A stretch of 64,000 bases of DNA from Zarea fungicola (taxonomy: Eukaryota; Ascomycota; Sordariomycetes; Hypocreales; Cordycipitaceae): NCBI GenBank assembly GCA_900169235.1, contig FWCC01000180.1:1-64000 (forward strand), given 5' to 3'. Made by a program: the position numbers and the translations under genes. The notes under the pieces are model-generated. The model was not told where the DNA came from. It searched no databases and worked only from the letters and a program-made list of their open reading frames with translations. This document shows positions 35,236 through 46,032 of the stretch, piece by piece (within the stretch, counting starts at the first letter, position 1; each line of letters starts with the position of its first letter).

Positions 35236-37506
35236 AGAGTAGAATAGGTCAATCGTCGACAGCGACGACATTGAACAAACAATTCGTTACTAGGCATGTT
35301 ATCGATATGCCCCTCCTTCAAACTGGCAGAAAATCCCCCGCGGCGCAAATTCCAATTTTTTACCCCTCTATTGATGTTGATATTTCCCTCGGTCGACCGC
35401 CCAACATAATCCCTGCTGCAGGGTGATAAGGATTAACGCCGACACTATCAGGGAGCTTGCATTAGCACTGGACATGGGTTTGGATGCCAGCCACGCCTCG
35501 CCTGCATACCAAGATATCCCCGACCGTGATGGAAGCCAAGGGTTTGGAGGCAAACCCCTCTTTCGGGTCGCAGCAAGTCAAGCCCGCTCTCCTACCGGCG
35601 GCTAGGCTTGAAAGGGGACTGGCGCAGACAAGGCCACACCTCTATTCCTTAGCTTCCGCTCCCTGTACTGTGCGAATTACTTGGCACTTGCTATTCCTTC
35701 CTAGTCGGGCCCATCAAACGGCTGCTGGTTTAAGTCGGGCAGTCAATTAACTTGCTTGCCAACTAGTGGTCAACTACGGAGTACTAGTAACAAGTTGGTA
35801 TGTTCCTTGTGACTCACCCTCAGTCCATTGTCATTTCACTTGTAGAAAAATCGGCCGCTTGGACGGGAAAAGTCACCGCCTAGTGTAAATACAGTTTTTA
35901 TTCTCAATAAAGCGTGTGATGCGAGCCAAAAACAACTAGCCCTTGAAACTAGTCCATTTCTCACAAGCCAGCGGTGACGAGCGAGCCATAGGAGATGACG
36001 CAGTCACGCGGACGCCTGGACAGCCCTAACAAGAGGTAGCCGGCGTGGCGGCGTAGCGGCGTAGGCAGAGTGGGAACGGGGGCCAGAGACGCAGGATGCA
36101 TGGAATGCTGGAATGAGCAGTCGTCATTGACCAATCATTGGGGCGCAGTGATGCACTGTCTGTGGCGATTTCTGGCATGTTATCTGGGGTGATCCTGTTT
36201 ACCTTGCCCAGGAAGTAGATCCAGGCAGATGTCGCGACTTTACACGAGGCGTGCGCGATGCTATGTATTTGCGCGTGTTGGCGTCGCTGAGATTGGCCAT
36301 CTGCAGCCGAGATACGCCTCGCGGATAGAGTAGTACAAGGAAATGGAAAAAAATGTCCATCGAGCCAACGAAAAAGTGAGGCGAACCGGTGAGTGAAGCC
36401 GGCCACCCGTAGGCAGGAAGGCTAGCAGCCTGGCAGGTAGGCACCCGCGTCCATCTGGTTAATCATCTGCACTGTGCGAACTGGTCTGATTTTTAAAGTG
36501 CGCGTTTCAACTGTTTGATAGCAGCAAGTGGACTTTGTTTGGGGGCGCATGGGCTAACTGTGAGAGTCGGGTAGTTGTAGGTCGAGAGGTGTTCCGGTGG
36601 GCGCGTCATGCCGACTCGTGAGTGGCTGTCTTTTGTCTGCTTCGAAGAGGGGGGTGTGCGATTTGGAATGAAACGGCTACGGCAAAGGGCATGTTCATGT
36701 CGACCCAGTTGGCTTTGCTTTTTGAGTGTCAACTGTTCTTTGTAGAATGGTGCAACTGTGCAAGTGTGCCAGTGATTGGGCCCTAATATGGAGCTCATCT
36801 AGGGCCGGTTGGGCAGCGACGTTAATAGGTGGGTGAGGCTCAAGAGGTCATTGGGATGAGATGAGTGGCTGGCTTGAGTGCCGTGGAGATGAAATTTTGG
36901 AAACAAGATGGAAAATGGAACAGTGGTCTGGCCGCTGTCCGGAGTCGCTTGTTATTCCAATTGGTAGGGTCTGTTGAAATCCCTGAAAGCAATCTGCCGA
37001 GATTGATTGAGCAAGGCAGCAGGGCATAAGATTGACCATGTCCTGAAATGCAGTCGACAATGGCAATTGGTCATTTCATGGACTGTTGCCATCCATTGTG
37101 TATGCCAATTCGAATCCGTACTGGAGACGCTTTGTCGCCATTCCCCGCCCTTGGGACGTTAGCGCAGGATCCATGGTTGGGCGGTCTGGGATTTTGCTGC
37201 GACACAGTGTCGGTTCTCCGTACAGTACGGGAACCGGTTCAATTGATGGATACAGAGAGACTGGGGCCTGGTGAATCCAACGGGATATGGGTACGGTTAA
37301 CGATGGGGTGTTTGCTTGATAGCACTCGAACTAGGAGACGGGTGGATATTGGCAGATTCTGGCGTTTTGTGTCTTGCGTTTTGCCAATTGTACGAGACGG
37401 AAAATGTGTCTGAAAAGGGTAACCCAGAAGAATAGGTCGGAGGAGGACGTGACTGGTGCGATTGGTGTGCTTTGCTTTTGGTGTTGCTAATGAAGATGTT
37501 GATGAT

Positions 37507-37524
37507 GGGCTGGCTGGCTGGCTG
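37507..37524. repeat. GGCT tandem repeat
   Basis: Four consecutive GGCT units, a simple microsatellite. Confidence 0.6.
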
Positions 37525-39311
37525 TGGGAGGCTGCAGATGCAGGCTCAGCTGTACGGCGTGGCTGCAGCTGTAGGCAAGGAATGTTGGGGCTGACCAGAG
37601 CTGGTAGAGGGGATTTACAGGGCCCTGTCCGCTAAAACATGACAATTGCTATAACCACTGTCATTCTGCTACGCACACTGTAGGTACAGTGGAAACGCCC
37701 CGAAGAAAGGAACTCCGGATTACCAATCTCGGTATTAATGTACTACTAGCCTACGCCGACCTACCTGTAGTTAACATGTGTACTGAACAAAGAACAAGTA
37801 TGACAGAACGCCAAGAATCAAAAATAGACACAATCTGACATGCTAAATTTACGTCGTCTTTACCCATCAATGTAACTTCCATGAAAAATAGCATACAAAT
37901 AATGAAGCAATTCATGGCATAGGTAGCATCTCTGTGGTGTTGCAGCCCAGCGTCGCCTGCACGTCCCATCAATCTGATACAACAATTCGCACCTCCTACC
38001 CCGTACAGTGCCTGCAGCAGCATCCCCCGCACTCCCCCAGCCCTCTATTGGTATACAGGCATGCCACTGTTGTCCTGCTGCACAGTACTCCGTCTACTGT
38101 ACACCAGCAAAATGCAGAGTTACAGTGACGAGATAGTGATACCGAGCCCTGATGCAGCGAATCAGGCTGATCCGGCCGCAGAGGGTGCCTGATGACCTCT
38201 GCAAAGGCGGCACCTGACTGGCCTATTGGAGGGGAGCCTAGAGACAAGCATGCAGCAGCAGGGGGTGTGCGTAGTAAAAGAGAGATAAAGCCAATCGAAG
38301 GCAAAAGGCACATGCATATTTGTTGGTGACTGACGTATGTATGTACCCATGTACCTTTTGTACTGGTAGAGGCAAATGGGCTGACAGCTGCTGCCAGCTG
38401 CTGCCAGTTGCGGCCAGCTGCCAAACAATGCGACTGACGATTGGGTTGGGCACACGTGGCGAATTTGTCCATTTTGTTGGGGATCATGTAGAGGACAGCA
38501 TTGTCCATCATTTGTGACCCTTTTTCGACTTTCTAACCCTTGAACGCGCATGCAATCGCCGTCTATGCAGCGTGTCGCCCATGGATTGAATTGCCAAATG
38601 GTCGCAATTTCAGGCCCATGCTTTCTCGGCTGGGCTGGCTTCGCAACGCAAGCACACACTTCCACCACTTCCACCACTTTCATCTGGACCCCCACTTTTA
38701 TCGATTGAGTCATCGGCTCCCACACCCCCCTCTCACCCCCTCCCACCCCATATCTTTGCCCCACACTCCCAAAAAAAGTAACTGGTACGTACCCAATCCC
38801 CCTCCCGCCGCCCTCCTCTTTGTGCCTCTGGCCTCTGGCCTCTAGCCTCTAGGCTCTGTCTCTGGCCGCCGTGCACTGCCGCCCACCCTCCTTTGGTTTA
38901 CAGGCGTCTCGCTCGCTGGTCCTCTTTGTATTCCCCCAAAGAGTCCGCCCGGCCAGCCCTTTGACAAACAACATATCCCATTTATCCAGCGACGTCGGCG
39001 CCTCTCGCAACTTGCTCTTTTCCCTTTTACAAACTCGGACGAATTTCCTCGTCGCTCTGCTTCATTCAAGAGACATCTGCCCGACAAACACTGCTGCAAG
39101 CCAGCCGCATCGATCCACACGCACTACCACTACTACGTACAAGCTGCGCACCATCCCAGCAGCAATCACGGCCAACAGCGAATAACTTATATCCTCAGGT
39201 ATCATTTCTGGCCTGGGCCCATCTTGCTGCCTGCTGTGCTGCCAGCTACTGCGCGTTACGTGGCCGCCTTGCGCATCGATCGCATTCGACAGGAACCCAA
39301 TTACGTTGCTC

Positions 39312-39331
39312 AATTGGAATCGATTCCAATT
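39312..39331. repeat. 20-bp perfect palindrome
   Basis: AATTGGAATCGATTCCAATT equals its own reverse complement. It lies about 1.1 kb upstream of the SWIRM-domain ATG, in the putative promoter or leader, and could be a dimeric regulator site or an RNA hairpin. Confidence 0.75.
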
Positions 39332-39492
39332 AGGTTTCAACAGCTGCCTAGCAGGGAAGAAAAGAGTCATTCGCAACAGTCATTGTCCATTCAGCAACTC
39401 CGCCACCGCGGCCGCCTTTCTGGAAGACAAGGGCCGACTTATACTGTACGCCACCGACAGCAGTCCGCACTGTCCGCCACTGTCCACTAACA

Positions 39493-39550
39493 CCACAGTG
39501 CTCACAGTGCATCTCAGTGCCTCAGTGCAGCCTCCCTCAGCCCACAGTGC
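39493..39550. repeat. CWCAGTGC short dispersed repeat
   Basis: Five copies of CACAGTGC or CTCAGTGC in 58 bp within the putative leader of the SWIRM gene. Confidence 0.6.
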
Positions 39551-40466
39551 AACCCCCGCTGCAATTTTCATAATTTAGGCCGCAGTCGCCTGAACCTACC
39601 AAAGCCCGCCGCCTGGCCCGCTGGGTCATACCCCCCCTTCAAAGCACGACACCCCTATAGCCACCGCCTATAGGTATCAGCCTGCGCCCGCTCATCCTCC
39701 TGTCCTGCATCACTGTCGCCCGCCATCTCGAACAAATATCAGCCCAACACCCGCTTGCTCTTCACTAAAACCACCCGACCTGCTGCCATTGTCGCCCTCG
39801 CCACGTTACTTTTAACTCTGAATTACCAAATGCTCGACTTTCCGTCGCTCTCACTATCCGCATTCACATTTTACGACACAGCTCCAGTCTAATCGACTGA
39901 ACCAAATCCCTTTTTTTCCTATTCAAGCCTCATAACAATAGGCAACTTTACTGCACAGCTACACGCTCTACGCCCCGCCCGCAAGCGCCACTCGAGCGCA
40001 GGGCTTTGAATTCTCTTACCACTTATTACAAACACACGGCTTGAATTAAACTGATTTCTTTGTTTTGGTCAAAATTCTTTTTGGTCCGCACCCGCCACTT
40101 CCGAAGCTTATTCCTGGCAGCAAACTCTCGGCTTTTATACAGCCACATCTCCGAACGCATCCGTGGCCAGGCTGCACTACATAACACTTTGCCACCCATC
40201 CACGTCAGACACTGCCATTCACTATACTTGGTACTAAACGACACTCACCCGCTCATCACTGTTGGCTGGCTGACAAACCAGAACAACTTGCCATCCGCCT
40301 TCCACCTCTTTCGACAAGACTCATCACAGCACTTGCCTGCACAGTCAATTGCCAATTCCCAGTCTTTGAATAGCGAGACCAATTCTTCTTTGTCGTCTAC
40401 TTCAACCCATCTATTCAATACTCAATCTTACAACACACCATTCTCTTGGTTGGATATCCCATCCTC

Positions 40467-41624
40467 ATGTCTGCATCAATGGAACGTGAGCGTCCCATCG
40501 CTCCAATGGCTCCGCCGCCACGAAAGGAAATGAACAAGGTCAACATTGCGAGCCTCATGTCCCCCCCAGAGCCAATTCTGGACAGCTTCAATCAAGGCTC
40601 CAATGCCGTCAATGGCTCCAATGTCAATGGCAAGGGGCTGGCTGCCTCTGCACACAACCCGCTGCCAATGTCTCCTCCCGTCTCACCATACAGCAAGCCA
40701 ATTCAGCCTGCCTCGACCACGGCACCCATTACACCGCCCAACCACATGGTCAAGGACCCTGTGCTCTATCCCGCCGACGAGCCATCGCCCAGCAGTCCAC
40801 CGCAGCCTCCGCTGTTTGCACGAGCCGAAATCGAACAGCACCAACGCATTGTCGATAACCACGTCCGTGCCCGGTCTGCTAGCATTTTTGGCCAAGTCAA
40901 TCCTCCCCAACGCGAAGACTACGAGCTTGCCCTCACATTCAAGTCACAAGTCATGAAGCACTTTACAAGCAACCCCAAGAAATGGCTACGCAAGGAGCGT
41001 GCCTTTCTCGAGGCCGACCGTAAAGCAGGCTCTCAGCGATACCACTCCATCCTGCCCGCCAAGCCGATTTCTGCACCCAAGCCCGCGAGAATGCGGACGG
41101 ATCGTGTGTCTAAGCCGCATCCCCCACCCCGTGCTCCTCGCAATAGTGTCAGTGCTGGGTCTGGGTCACCCCCGGGTGGCGCCGTTGTCAGGCCCGCCAA
41201 GCACCGCACTAGTGCCACCCCGGAGCCCTCGCGTCGCATTGTTGCCCCCAATCGTGAGGACAAGGACTTTGACTCGCTTCCCGACTTTTGCCCTCCGCTC
41301 AATTCTCTGCCCAGCCGTGCCAACAGCCTCAAGGTGGACTGGAAGGGCCAGCCGATTGACCTGAGCGGAGATCCCAATGCCGGCCTGCTGCACCCCGACG
41401 AGGTGCTCCTGGCTGGCAACCTTCGACTCGACTGCGCCACCTATCTGACGAGCAAGCGTCGCATCTTTGACCGTCGTCTGCAGTGTCTCCGTACTGGCAA
41501 GGAATTCCGCAAGACGGATGCCCAGCAAGCCTGCAAGATTGACGTGAACAAGGCATCCAAGCTCTGGACTGCCTTTGACAAGGTTGGCTGGCTCGATGCC
41601 CACTGGGTCCGCCGTTTCCTGTAA
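40467..41624 (+). CDS. SWIRM-domain protein, Fun19/Laf2-like, 385 aa
   Basis: An intronless gene; the ATG at 40467 (MSASMERERP) is the first in frame because the extension to 40446 begins with TTG. The N-terminal two-thirds is disordered and rich in Pro and Ser (APMAPPPRKEM, NPLPMSPPVSPYSKP). A conserved patch precedes it to the middle (EDYELALTFKSQVMKHF, WLRKERAFLEADRK). The C-terminal 85 residues form a SWIRM domain: DEVLLAGNLRLDCATYLTSKRRIF, then DAQQACKIDVNKASKLW and KVGWLDAHWV. SWIRM domains bind DNA or histone tails in chromatin complexes. Yeast Fun19 and fission yeast Laf relatives have this build and are linked to histone deacetylase complexes or silencing. A nuclear role is expected. 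A long C/T-rich leader suggests translational control. Confidence 0.85.
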   Translation: MSASMERERPIAPMAPPPRKEMNKVNIASLMSPPEPILDSFNQGSNAVNGSNVNGKGLAASAHNPLPMSPPVSPYSKPIQPASTTAPITPPNHMVKDPVLYPADEPSPSSPPQPPLFARAEIEQHQRIVDNHVRARSASIFGQVNPPQREDYELALTFKSQVMKHFTSNPKKWLRKERAFLEADRKAGSQRYHSILPAKPISAPKPARMRTDRVSKPHPPPRAPRNSVSAGSGSPPGGAVVRPAKHRTSATPEPSRRIVAPNREDKDFDSLPDFCPPLNSLPSRANSLKVDWKGQPIDLSGDPNAGLLHPDEVLLAGNLRLDCATYLTSKRRIFDRRLQCLRTGKEFRKTDAQQACKIDVNKASKLWTAFDKVGWLDAHWVRRFL

Positions 41625-42881
41625 ACGGACGACGACGCATGTACCCACGCCCAAAGAATCCGGTATTCCAGGGTCTCTTTCTCTTTTTTATACACGACTT
41701 TTTGCTTCTCATTGCGATGATGATTACCATGCTTACGAACCAACCTGGGCGGAATCGCAATCCCCCTCCTATACACTTGACGAATACACTTTTTTATTAC
41801 TCGGCACATACACGGATCAGACGGACGGCATTTTAGGGATACACATGATACCCGGAGGACGCCTGCCAAACCTCGTCACTCCACTCTATATTTTTTTTAT
41901 CTTGTTTTTACGTTGACTACCCCGCTCTCTTTTGTTTTAGTTGGTTTTCTTTTTATTTTATTTTGCTTCTTGCTCTTTTACTCTGGCTGGCATAAGCAGG
42001 GCTTTACTTGGTTTACACTTATTGGATTTCTGTCTCGACATTGGTCTTTTTGTCTTCTTGGTAGGGTGCATGTAAGGCGTTTTGCTCTCCTGTCGCTTGA
42101 TTTGGTTTGGCAGATTGAGTTTTGGACGGAGGCTAAGACTGTGGCACAAGGTTGCCGTCTATTGTTAGTGTTTTTTTCATCTTCATTGCTGCATTGGATG
42201 AGGTATTTGCAAGCTTTTGGCGCAACATGGTCGCATCTCCCTTTTGGAGTCCGCACTTTGCCAGGGGCACAACCCACCTGGCTTGCATTCAATTATATTT
42301 TGATTTCATTTTACAGCATTGTGATTAGTGTGATTGCATCTGACTGTATGTGACGTGTCTCAATCCGCGTAGACAATTGATTGACAAGTAGAATGAGCGA
42401 CAACTCATCAGCCCTACAGCAGGGGATGAATGCGCATCAGTCGATCCATCCAAACTATTAGTTGCCTCTTTTAAATGGAAAGGGTCTTGTACCTGGGGCC
42501 ATTCCAGAATAAGGTTTTTAAATTTACAAGGGTGTGCTGGCCAGTGTGGAGGGGGGGTGTGCAGCTTGGATCGAGTTTTTTCTGCCTTGGTTCGATGGCC
42601 CAGGACGCCCGATATCGATATCGATATCGATAAGCTGGGATGTCAACGATTTTTTCTCTTTTGGGCAGGCCAAGACAAGGATGTATGTTAGCTTCAACAG
42701 GATGAATGAGACGTCATTTATTTTAATGCAGCCGCTGTCTGGCGTCATGATTTGATGAATTGAGGATGACGCCAATGATCCGTGTCGTTGCGACTTCTCC
42801 GGCTCTCAGCCTAATCATGGAAAGACCAGCTCCCATCATTCCCTGTTCCTCCTTGGCATTCATTAAAGTATAAGCACATTC
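41625..42881. other. Convergent intergenic region
   Basis: 3' flanks of the SWIRM gene (+) and the second GNAT gene (-). It has T-rich stretches at about 41890-41960 and a GATATC microsatellite at 42611-42632. No supported frame. Confidence 0.45.
42611..42632. repeat. GATATC tandem repeat
   Basis: About 3.7 self-complementary GATATC units, so the whole array is itself palindromic. Confidence 0.75.
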
Positions 42882-43892
42882 TCATTGACCGCTATACACT
42901 ACGCCCTTGACAACGACGCTCCGGCCCGGCGGCACCCACACCATCTCCGCCGCCTCCAGTCCCTCCTCGCCCACGTCCGCTGGCGTACGCACCTCCTCCC
43001 CGTCCTTGTCGAATCCAGCCCACGTTCCCTCGAGGATATGGAATCCGAGTTTTTGATACACGCGCATCCCACGCCCTTCGCCCGTCACGAAAATGGGGCA
43101 GACGTCGCTCCCCTCATTGTTGCTGTCGACGTTGTCGCTGTTGCGCCGCTGTGATTCGTCATCTGGCACGGCGGCAGACGCAATGGCCGTGCCCTCGCGG
43201 ATGAGAGCGCCGCCAATGCCTTGGCCTTGGTGCGATTCAGATACGCCAATGACGAGGAGCTGGTAGCTGGGCAGACACAGGCATAAGTTCGCGTCTTGGC
43301 GCCGGCGAAGAGCGGCTATGGCGGCGGCCCGAGAGAGGATAATGGTGGTTGCAAAGAGTTGGTCCAACGTTGCGGAAGGGTATGAAGCGGTTAGGGAAGC
43401 TACTTTTTTCTCGAGAGCTGTGGCATTGGTTCCTTTTAGCATTCTTCAATTCTTGTTTGCTAACAATCGTACAAGGTAGGTGAAGCAGTCTCCGAAGATG
43501 ACAGGCCTAAAGTTACGGACAGAAGCCAAAGGCCAAAAATAAAATGCAGAAGAGATATACAATTGAAACAAAAACTTACCGTCTTGATCATACTCTTTCG
43601 TGCTAGACACTCGCTCAACCTGTCCTTCACTCGTCCTCTCTGTCCGCACCCATACCGCGTAGCCCACTACAGCGCCGTCTTGCTGCGCAACGCGAATCTT
43701 GAATTGGGGATTTTTAAAAAGATTGGAAAACTTTTTGATATAGATTGGCGTGGATTCGGTGGCTTTGTCGCGCCATGTCGGGTATGTCCATGAGGCGGCG
43801 TCGTCGGGCGAATGGGCAATGATGGACGCTATCGTGGCCAAGTCGGCAATTTCGGCGCGACGCAGGATGACATTTGACGAAGAGGGCGGCAT
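42882..43892 (-). CDS. GNAT-family acetyltransferase, 287 aa
   Basis: Exons 43892-43580 and 43432-42882 are separated by a 147-nt intron (GTAAGT donor, TAAAAG acceptor) and join in phase as YDQDG-TNATALEKK. Exon 1 opens VILRRAEIADLATIASII, the standard first strand and helix of a GNAT, and includes VVGYAVWVRTE. Exon 2 holds the acetyl-CoA loop SESHQGQGIGGALI (motif A) and MRVYQKLGFHIL (motif B). The stretch ESQRRNSDNVDSNNEG looks like a hydrophilic insertion. The substrate is unknown. The start at 43892 replaces an upstream TTG extension. It is divergent to the HeLo gene 652 bp away. Confidence 0.85.
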
Positions 43893-44544
43893 AGTGTTCA
43901 ATTGGCCTGGATTTTATACAAAAACGGATAAAGTTGTTTTCTTTTCTGTATGAGCGGAAAGCCTACAAGTTTTATTGTTTTCGTCAAGTATGGTTTGGTT
44001 TGCCATCCGGCGACGGGTACAGTAGCGCGACGGAATCAGGCAACCACTTTGTTCTGCAGCGGACAGCAAGGCTGCCACTAAAAATAAGTGAGAGAACGGC
44101 ACTAAAAGAAGGTCAAAAATAGGTAGTTGCTCAATATTTTCGGAGAGTTTCTGAATTAAACAACGCGCCCCAAACCAAGGATCTCGCGGGGTAATGTAGG
44201 TGCCTGGTGCGGTCCATGTTGACGAACAGTAGAATCATATAGCATAGATGGGATAAATAAATCAAAACAAGGCAAAAAGGCCAAAAAGCATTCAGAATAA
44301 ATTACAAAGATTATAATATAGCTGCCTGTATTCTCCAGTCGTTCCCGCCCAAGTCCCAATCAAAAGCCTGAGACGACGCCACCCTGCTGCCGCTTAAATT
44401 GGTTGGCTGAGATTGCTCGACTCCGCGACCAGCCACGCCTTGCGATGCGCCTTGCAGTCGTGGAAAATTCTGAATTGGCTTTTCGAGGGCATATGTTCAC
44501 GCTGCCAGTTGCCACAGTTCATCGTTTGAATACCCTTGGTCAAC
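43893..44544. promoter_or_regulatory. Divergent promoter region, GNAT and HeLo genes
   Basis: 652 bp with no supported frame. It must carry both promoters. No clear TATA element was identified. Confidence 0.45.
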
Positions 44545-46032
44545 ATGGCGGCCAGTAGTATTGCTCTATTCAAGAATGCGCTCGAGCTCTGGGACCTCAT
44601 CCAGCTCTATCAATCGCACGACAGCGACTTTGAGACGCTTCAGCTCCAGTTTGAGCTAGAGAAATGCCGGTTATTCAATTGGGGCTCCGAAATGGGACTG
44701 TGCGACGACGAGCGGCAGAATCTCCTGGAGGGGTGCCAGTTCCACCTGCTTGTGACCAAGTGCCTGCGGCAGATAATCCATCTGCTCTCTGATGCCCAGA
44801 GCGTCAGAGACAAGTACGGCGGCGTTGCGTCAAATCCCGACAAACTCCCACTGCTCGAGGAGAAGCCTCACGGATATACGACTGGTGTGGCTTTGGCTTT
44901 TGGCAATTTTAAAACTCGGCAGCCGTCGAAAGAGAGCAGGCTGCGGACGGGCATGCTTTGCAAGACCAAATGGATCATTCGCGACCGGAAAAAATTTGCC
45001 GTTTTGATCGCCGACGTTCGAAATCTTGTCAATGGTCTACAAGATATCACGAAAGATCTCCAGGGCACGATAAAGCTGGAAGACGCGCTTCGGAAGAGGG
45101 TAGAGTCTATTATCGATGCCTCCACACTGATGAATATTGCATCCGCTTGGAAGGATTCCCACCCTCACATAGCCTCTGCGGCTTCAACAAGAGCAGAGTC
45201 CTTGTCATGTACCTCTGAAAATGCGTCAAGAGTCAATGAATGGCGAGCCCATGTGTATCCTGACACGAACTATTCAACCCAAGCAATAGACCTCGAGGGC
45301 CAGGTCATAAAGGTAAGGCGCACCGAGATTCACACTATGGACAACAAGGTATATTTTACGATTTTGGTCTTGGGCGCAATTTTTCTTTTTTCGGTCCAGG
45401 AACTATTTTCTCGCTATGTGGTATGGCATCATCCCCCCCCAAAAAAAACCCTTCACTCTAAGCGACGAGTTTCCGAAATTAACCAACTGTTGGCTCTCCA
45501 ATCATCAGCTCGTGAGACTCCCTGAACTGATATATACACAACCCATGTTCAACACCATAAGCATTGGGCTTGTCGCAGTCGCCTTTGTGGTAATACGGCG
45601 CTGGAAAGTCGAAAAAGAGTTTACATTATGGGAAGATGCGCATGCTATCTACATTATAGTCCTCTCCGGGCTGATGCTTCTTGCCATGGGCACCGTGATG
45701 ATGAAATTCAATGCGATTCTAACAAGTGTGAGTCCTTCGCCGCATCCCGAAGAGAACCAGGCTCACCAACCCGCTCCCAATTGAAATAGATTGAGAACTT
45801 TATTGTTGAAGAATTTGTCAAGGCTTGGCTGTCTCTTTTCTTTTCTCCCTCGGTTGTCGTTTTCGTCTCCTCTTCTACAACGTTCGCACTTTGGATGTAT
45901 CAAACGTGGAAGGAAGGGGCGCCTCCAATTGAGGTGGATTATTATGACAGCGATGGCAGTGATTCTTCCAGTGACTCTGGTCATACCATTTGGCAGTGGT
46001 GGATGTTTGAAGCAAAAACAACACCGGAGTAG
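44545..46032 (+). CDS. HeLo-domain protein with predicted C-terminal membrane segments, 458 aa (model)
   Basis: Exons 44545-45420, 45470-45727 and 45790-46032 all join in phase 0. The ATG at 44545 (MAASSIALFKN) follows an in-frame TTG. Residues about 1-220 resemble the HeLo (prion-inhibition) domain: ALELWDLIQLYQSHDSDFETL, FELEKCRLFNWGSEMGL and a later helical RNLVNGLQDIT. Downstream come hydrophobic segments at about 270-286, 318-335, 351-370 and 388-415, then an acidic serine tail (DSDGSDSSSDSG). Intron 1 (49 nt, GTATGG donor, GAG acceptor) contains C8 and A8 runs; without it the frame stops at 45525, giving a 326-aa protein. Residues 270-285 could themselves be a 48-nt intron (45352-45399). 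HeLo domains elsewhere mediate membrane-disrupting cell death in self-recognition systems. The role here is inference. Confidence 0.62.

Larger units (their letters stand above)
34699..40466. other. 5.8-kb gene-free interval with C/T-rich leader
   Basis: There is no supported coding frame. The first part has small repeats (35202-35235, 37507-37524) and GCTGCTGCCA repeats near 38385. From about 38650 to 40466 the plus strand becomes very C- and T-rich, as in long fungal 5' leaders. It includes the 20-bp palindrome at 39312-39331 and CACAGTGC repeats at 39493-39550. It probably holds the promoter and leader of the SWIRM gene; a non-coding RNA cannot be excluded. Confidence 0.5.

Noticed and set aside
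37040..37120. tRNA-like B box (ATTCGAATCC)
   Set aside because: No matching A box or cloverleaf could be built in the preceding 70 nt.
40060..40533. 157-codon frame overlapping the SWIRM start
   Set aside because: It begins with TTG and contains no internal ATG, so it is not a convincing upstream ORF.
45430..45450. Frameshift at the C8/A8 runs in the HeLo gene
   Set aside because: A 49-nt intron (45421-45469) with phase 0 on both sides explains the frame change without invoking mutation, though the acceptor is weak.
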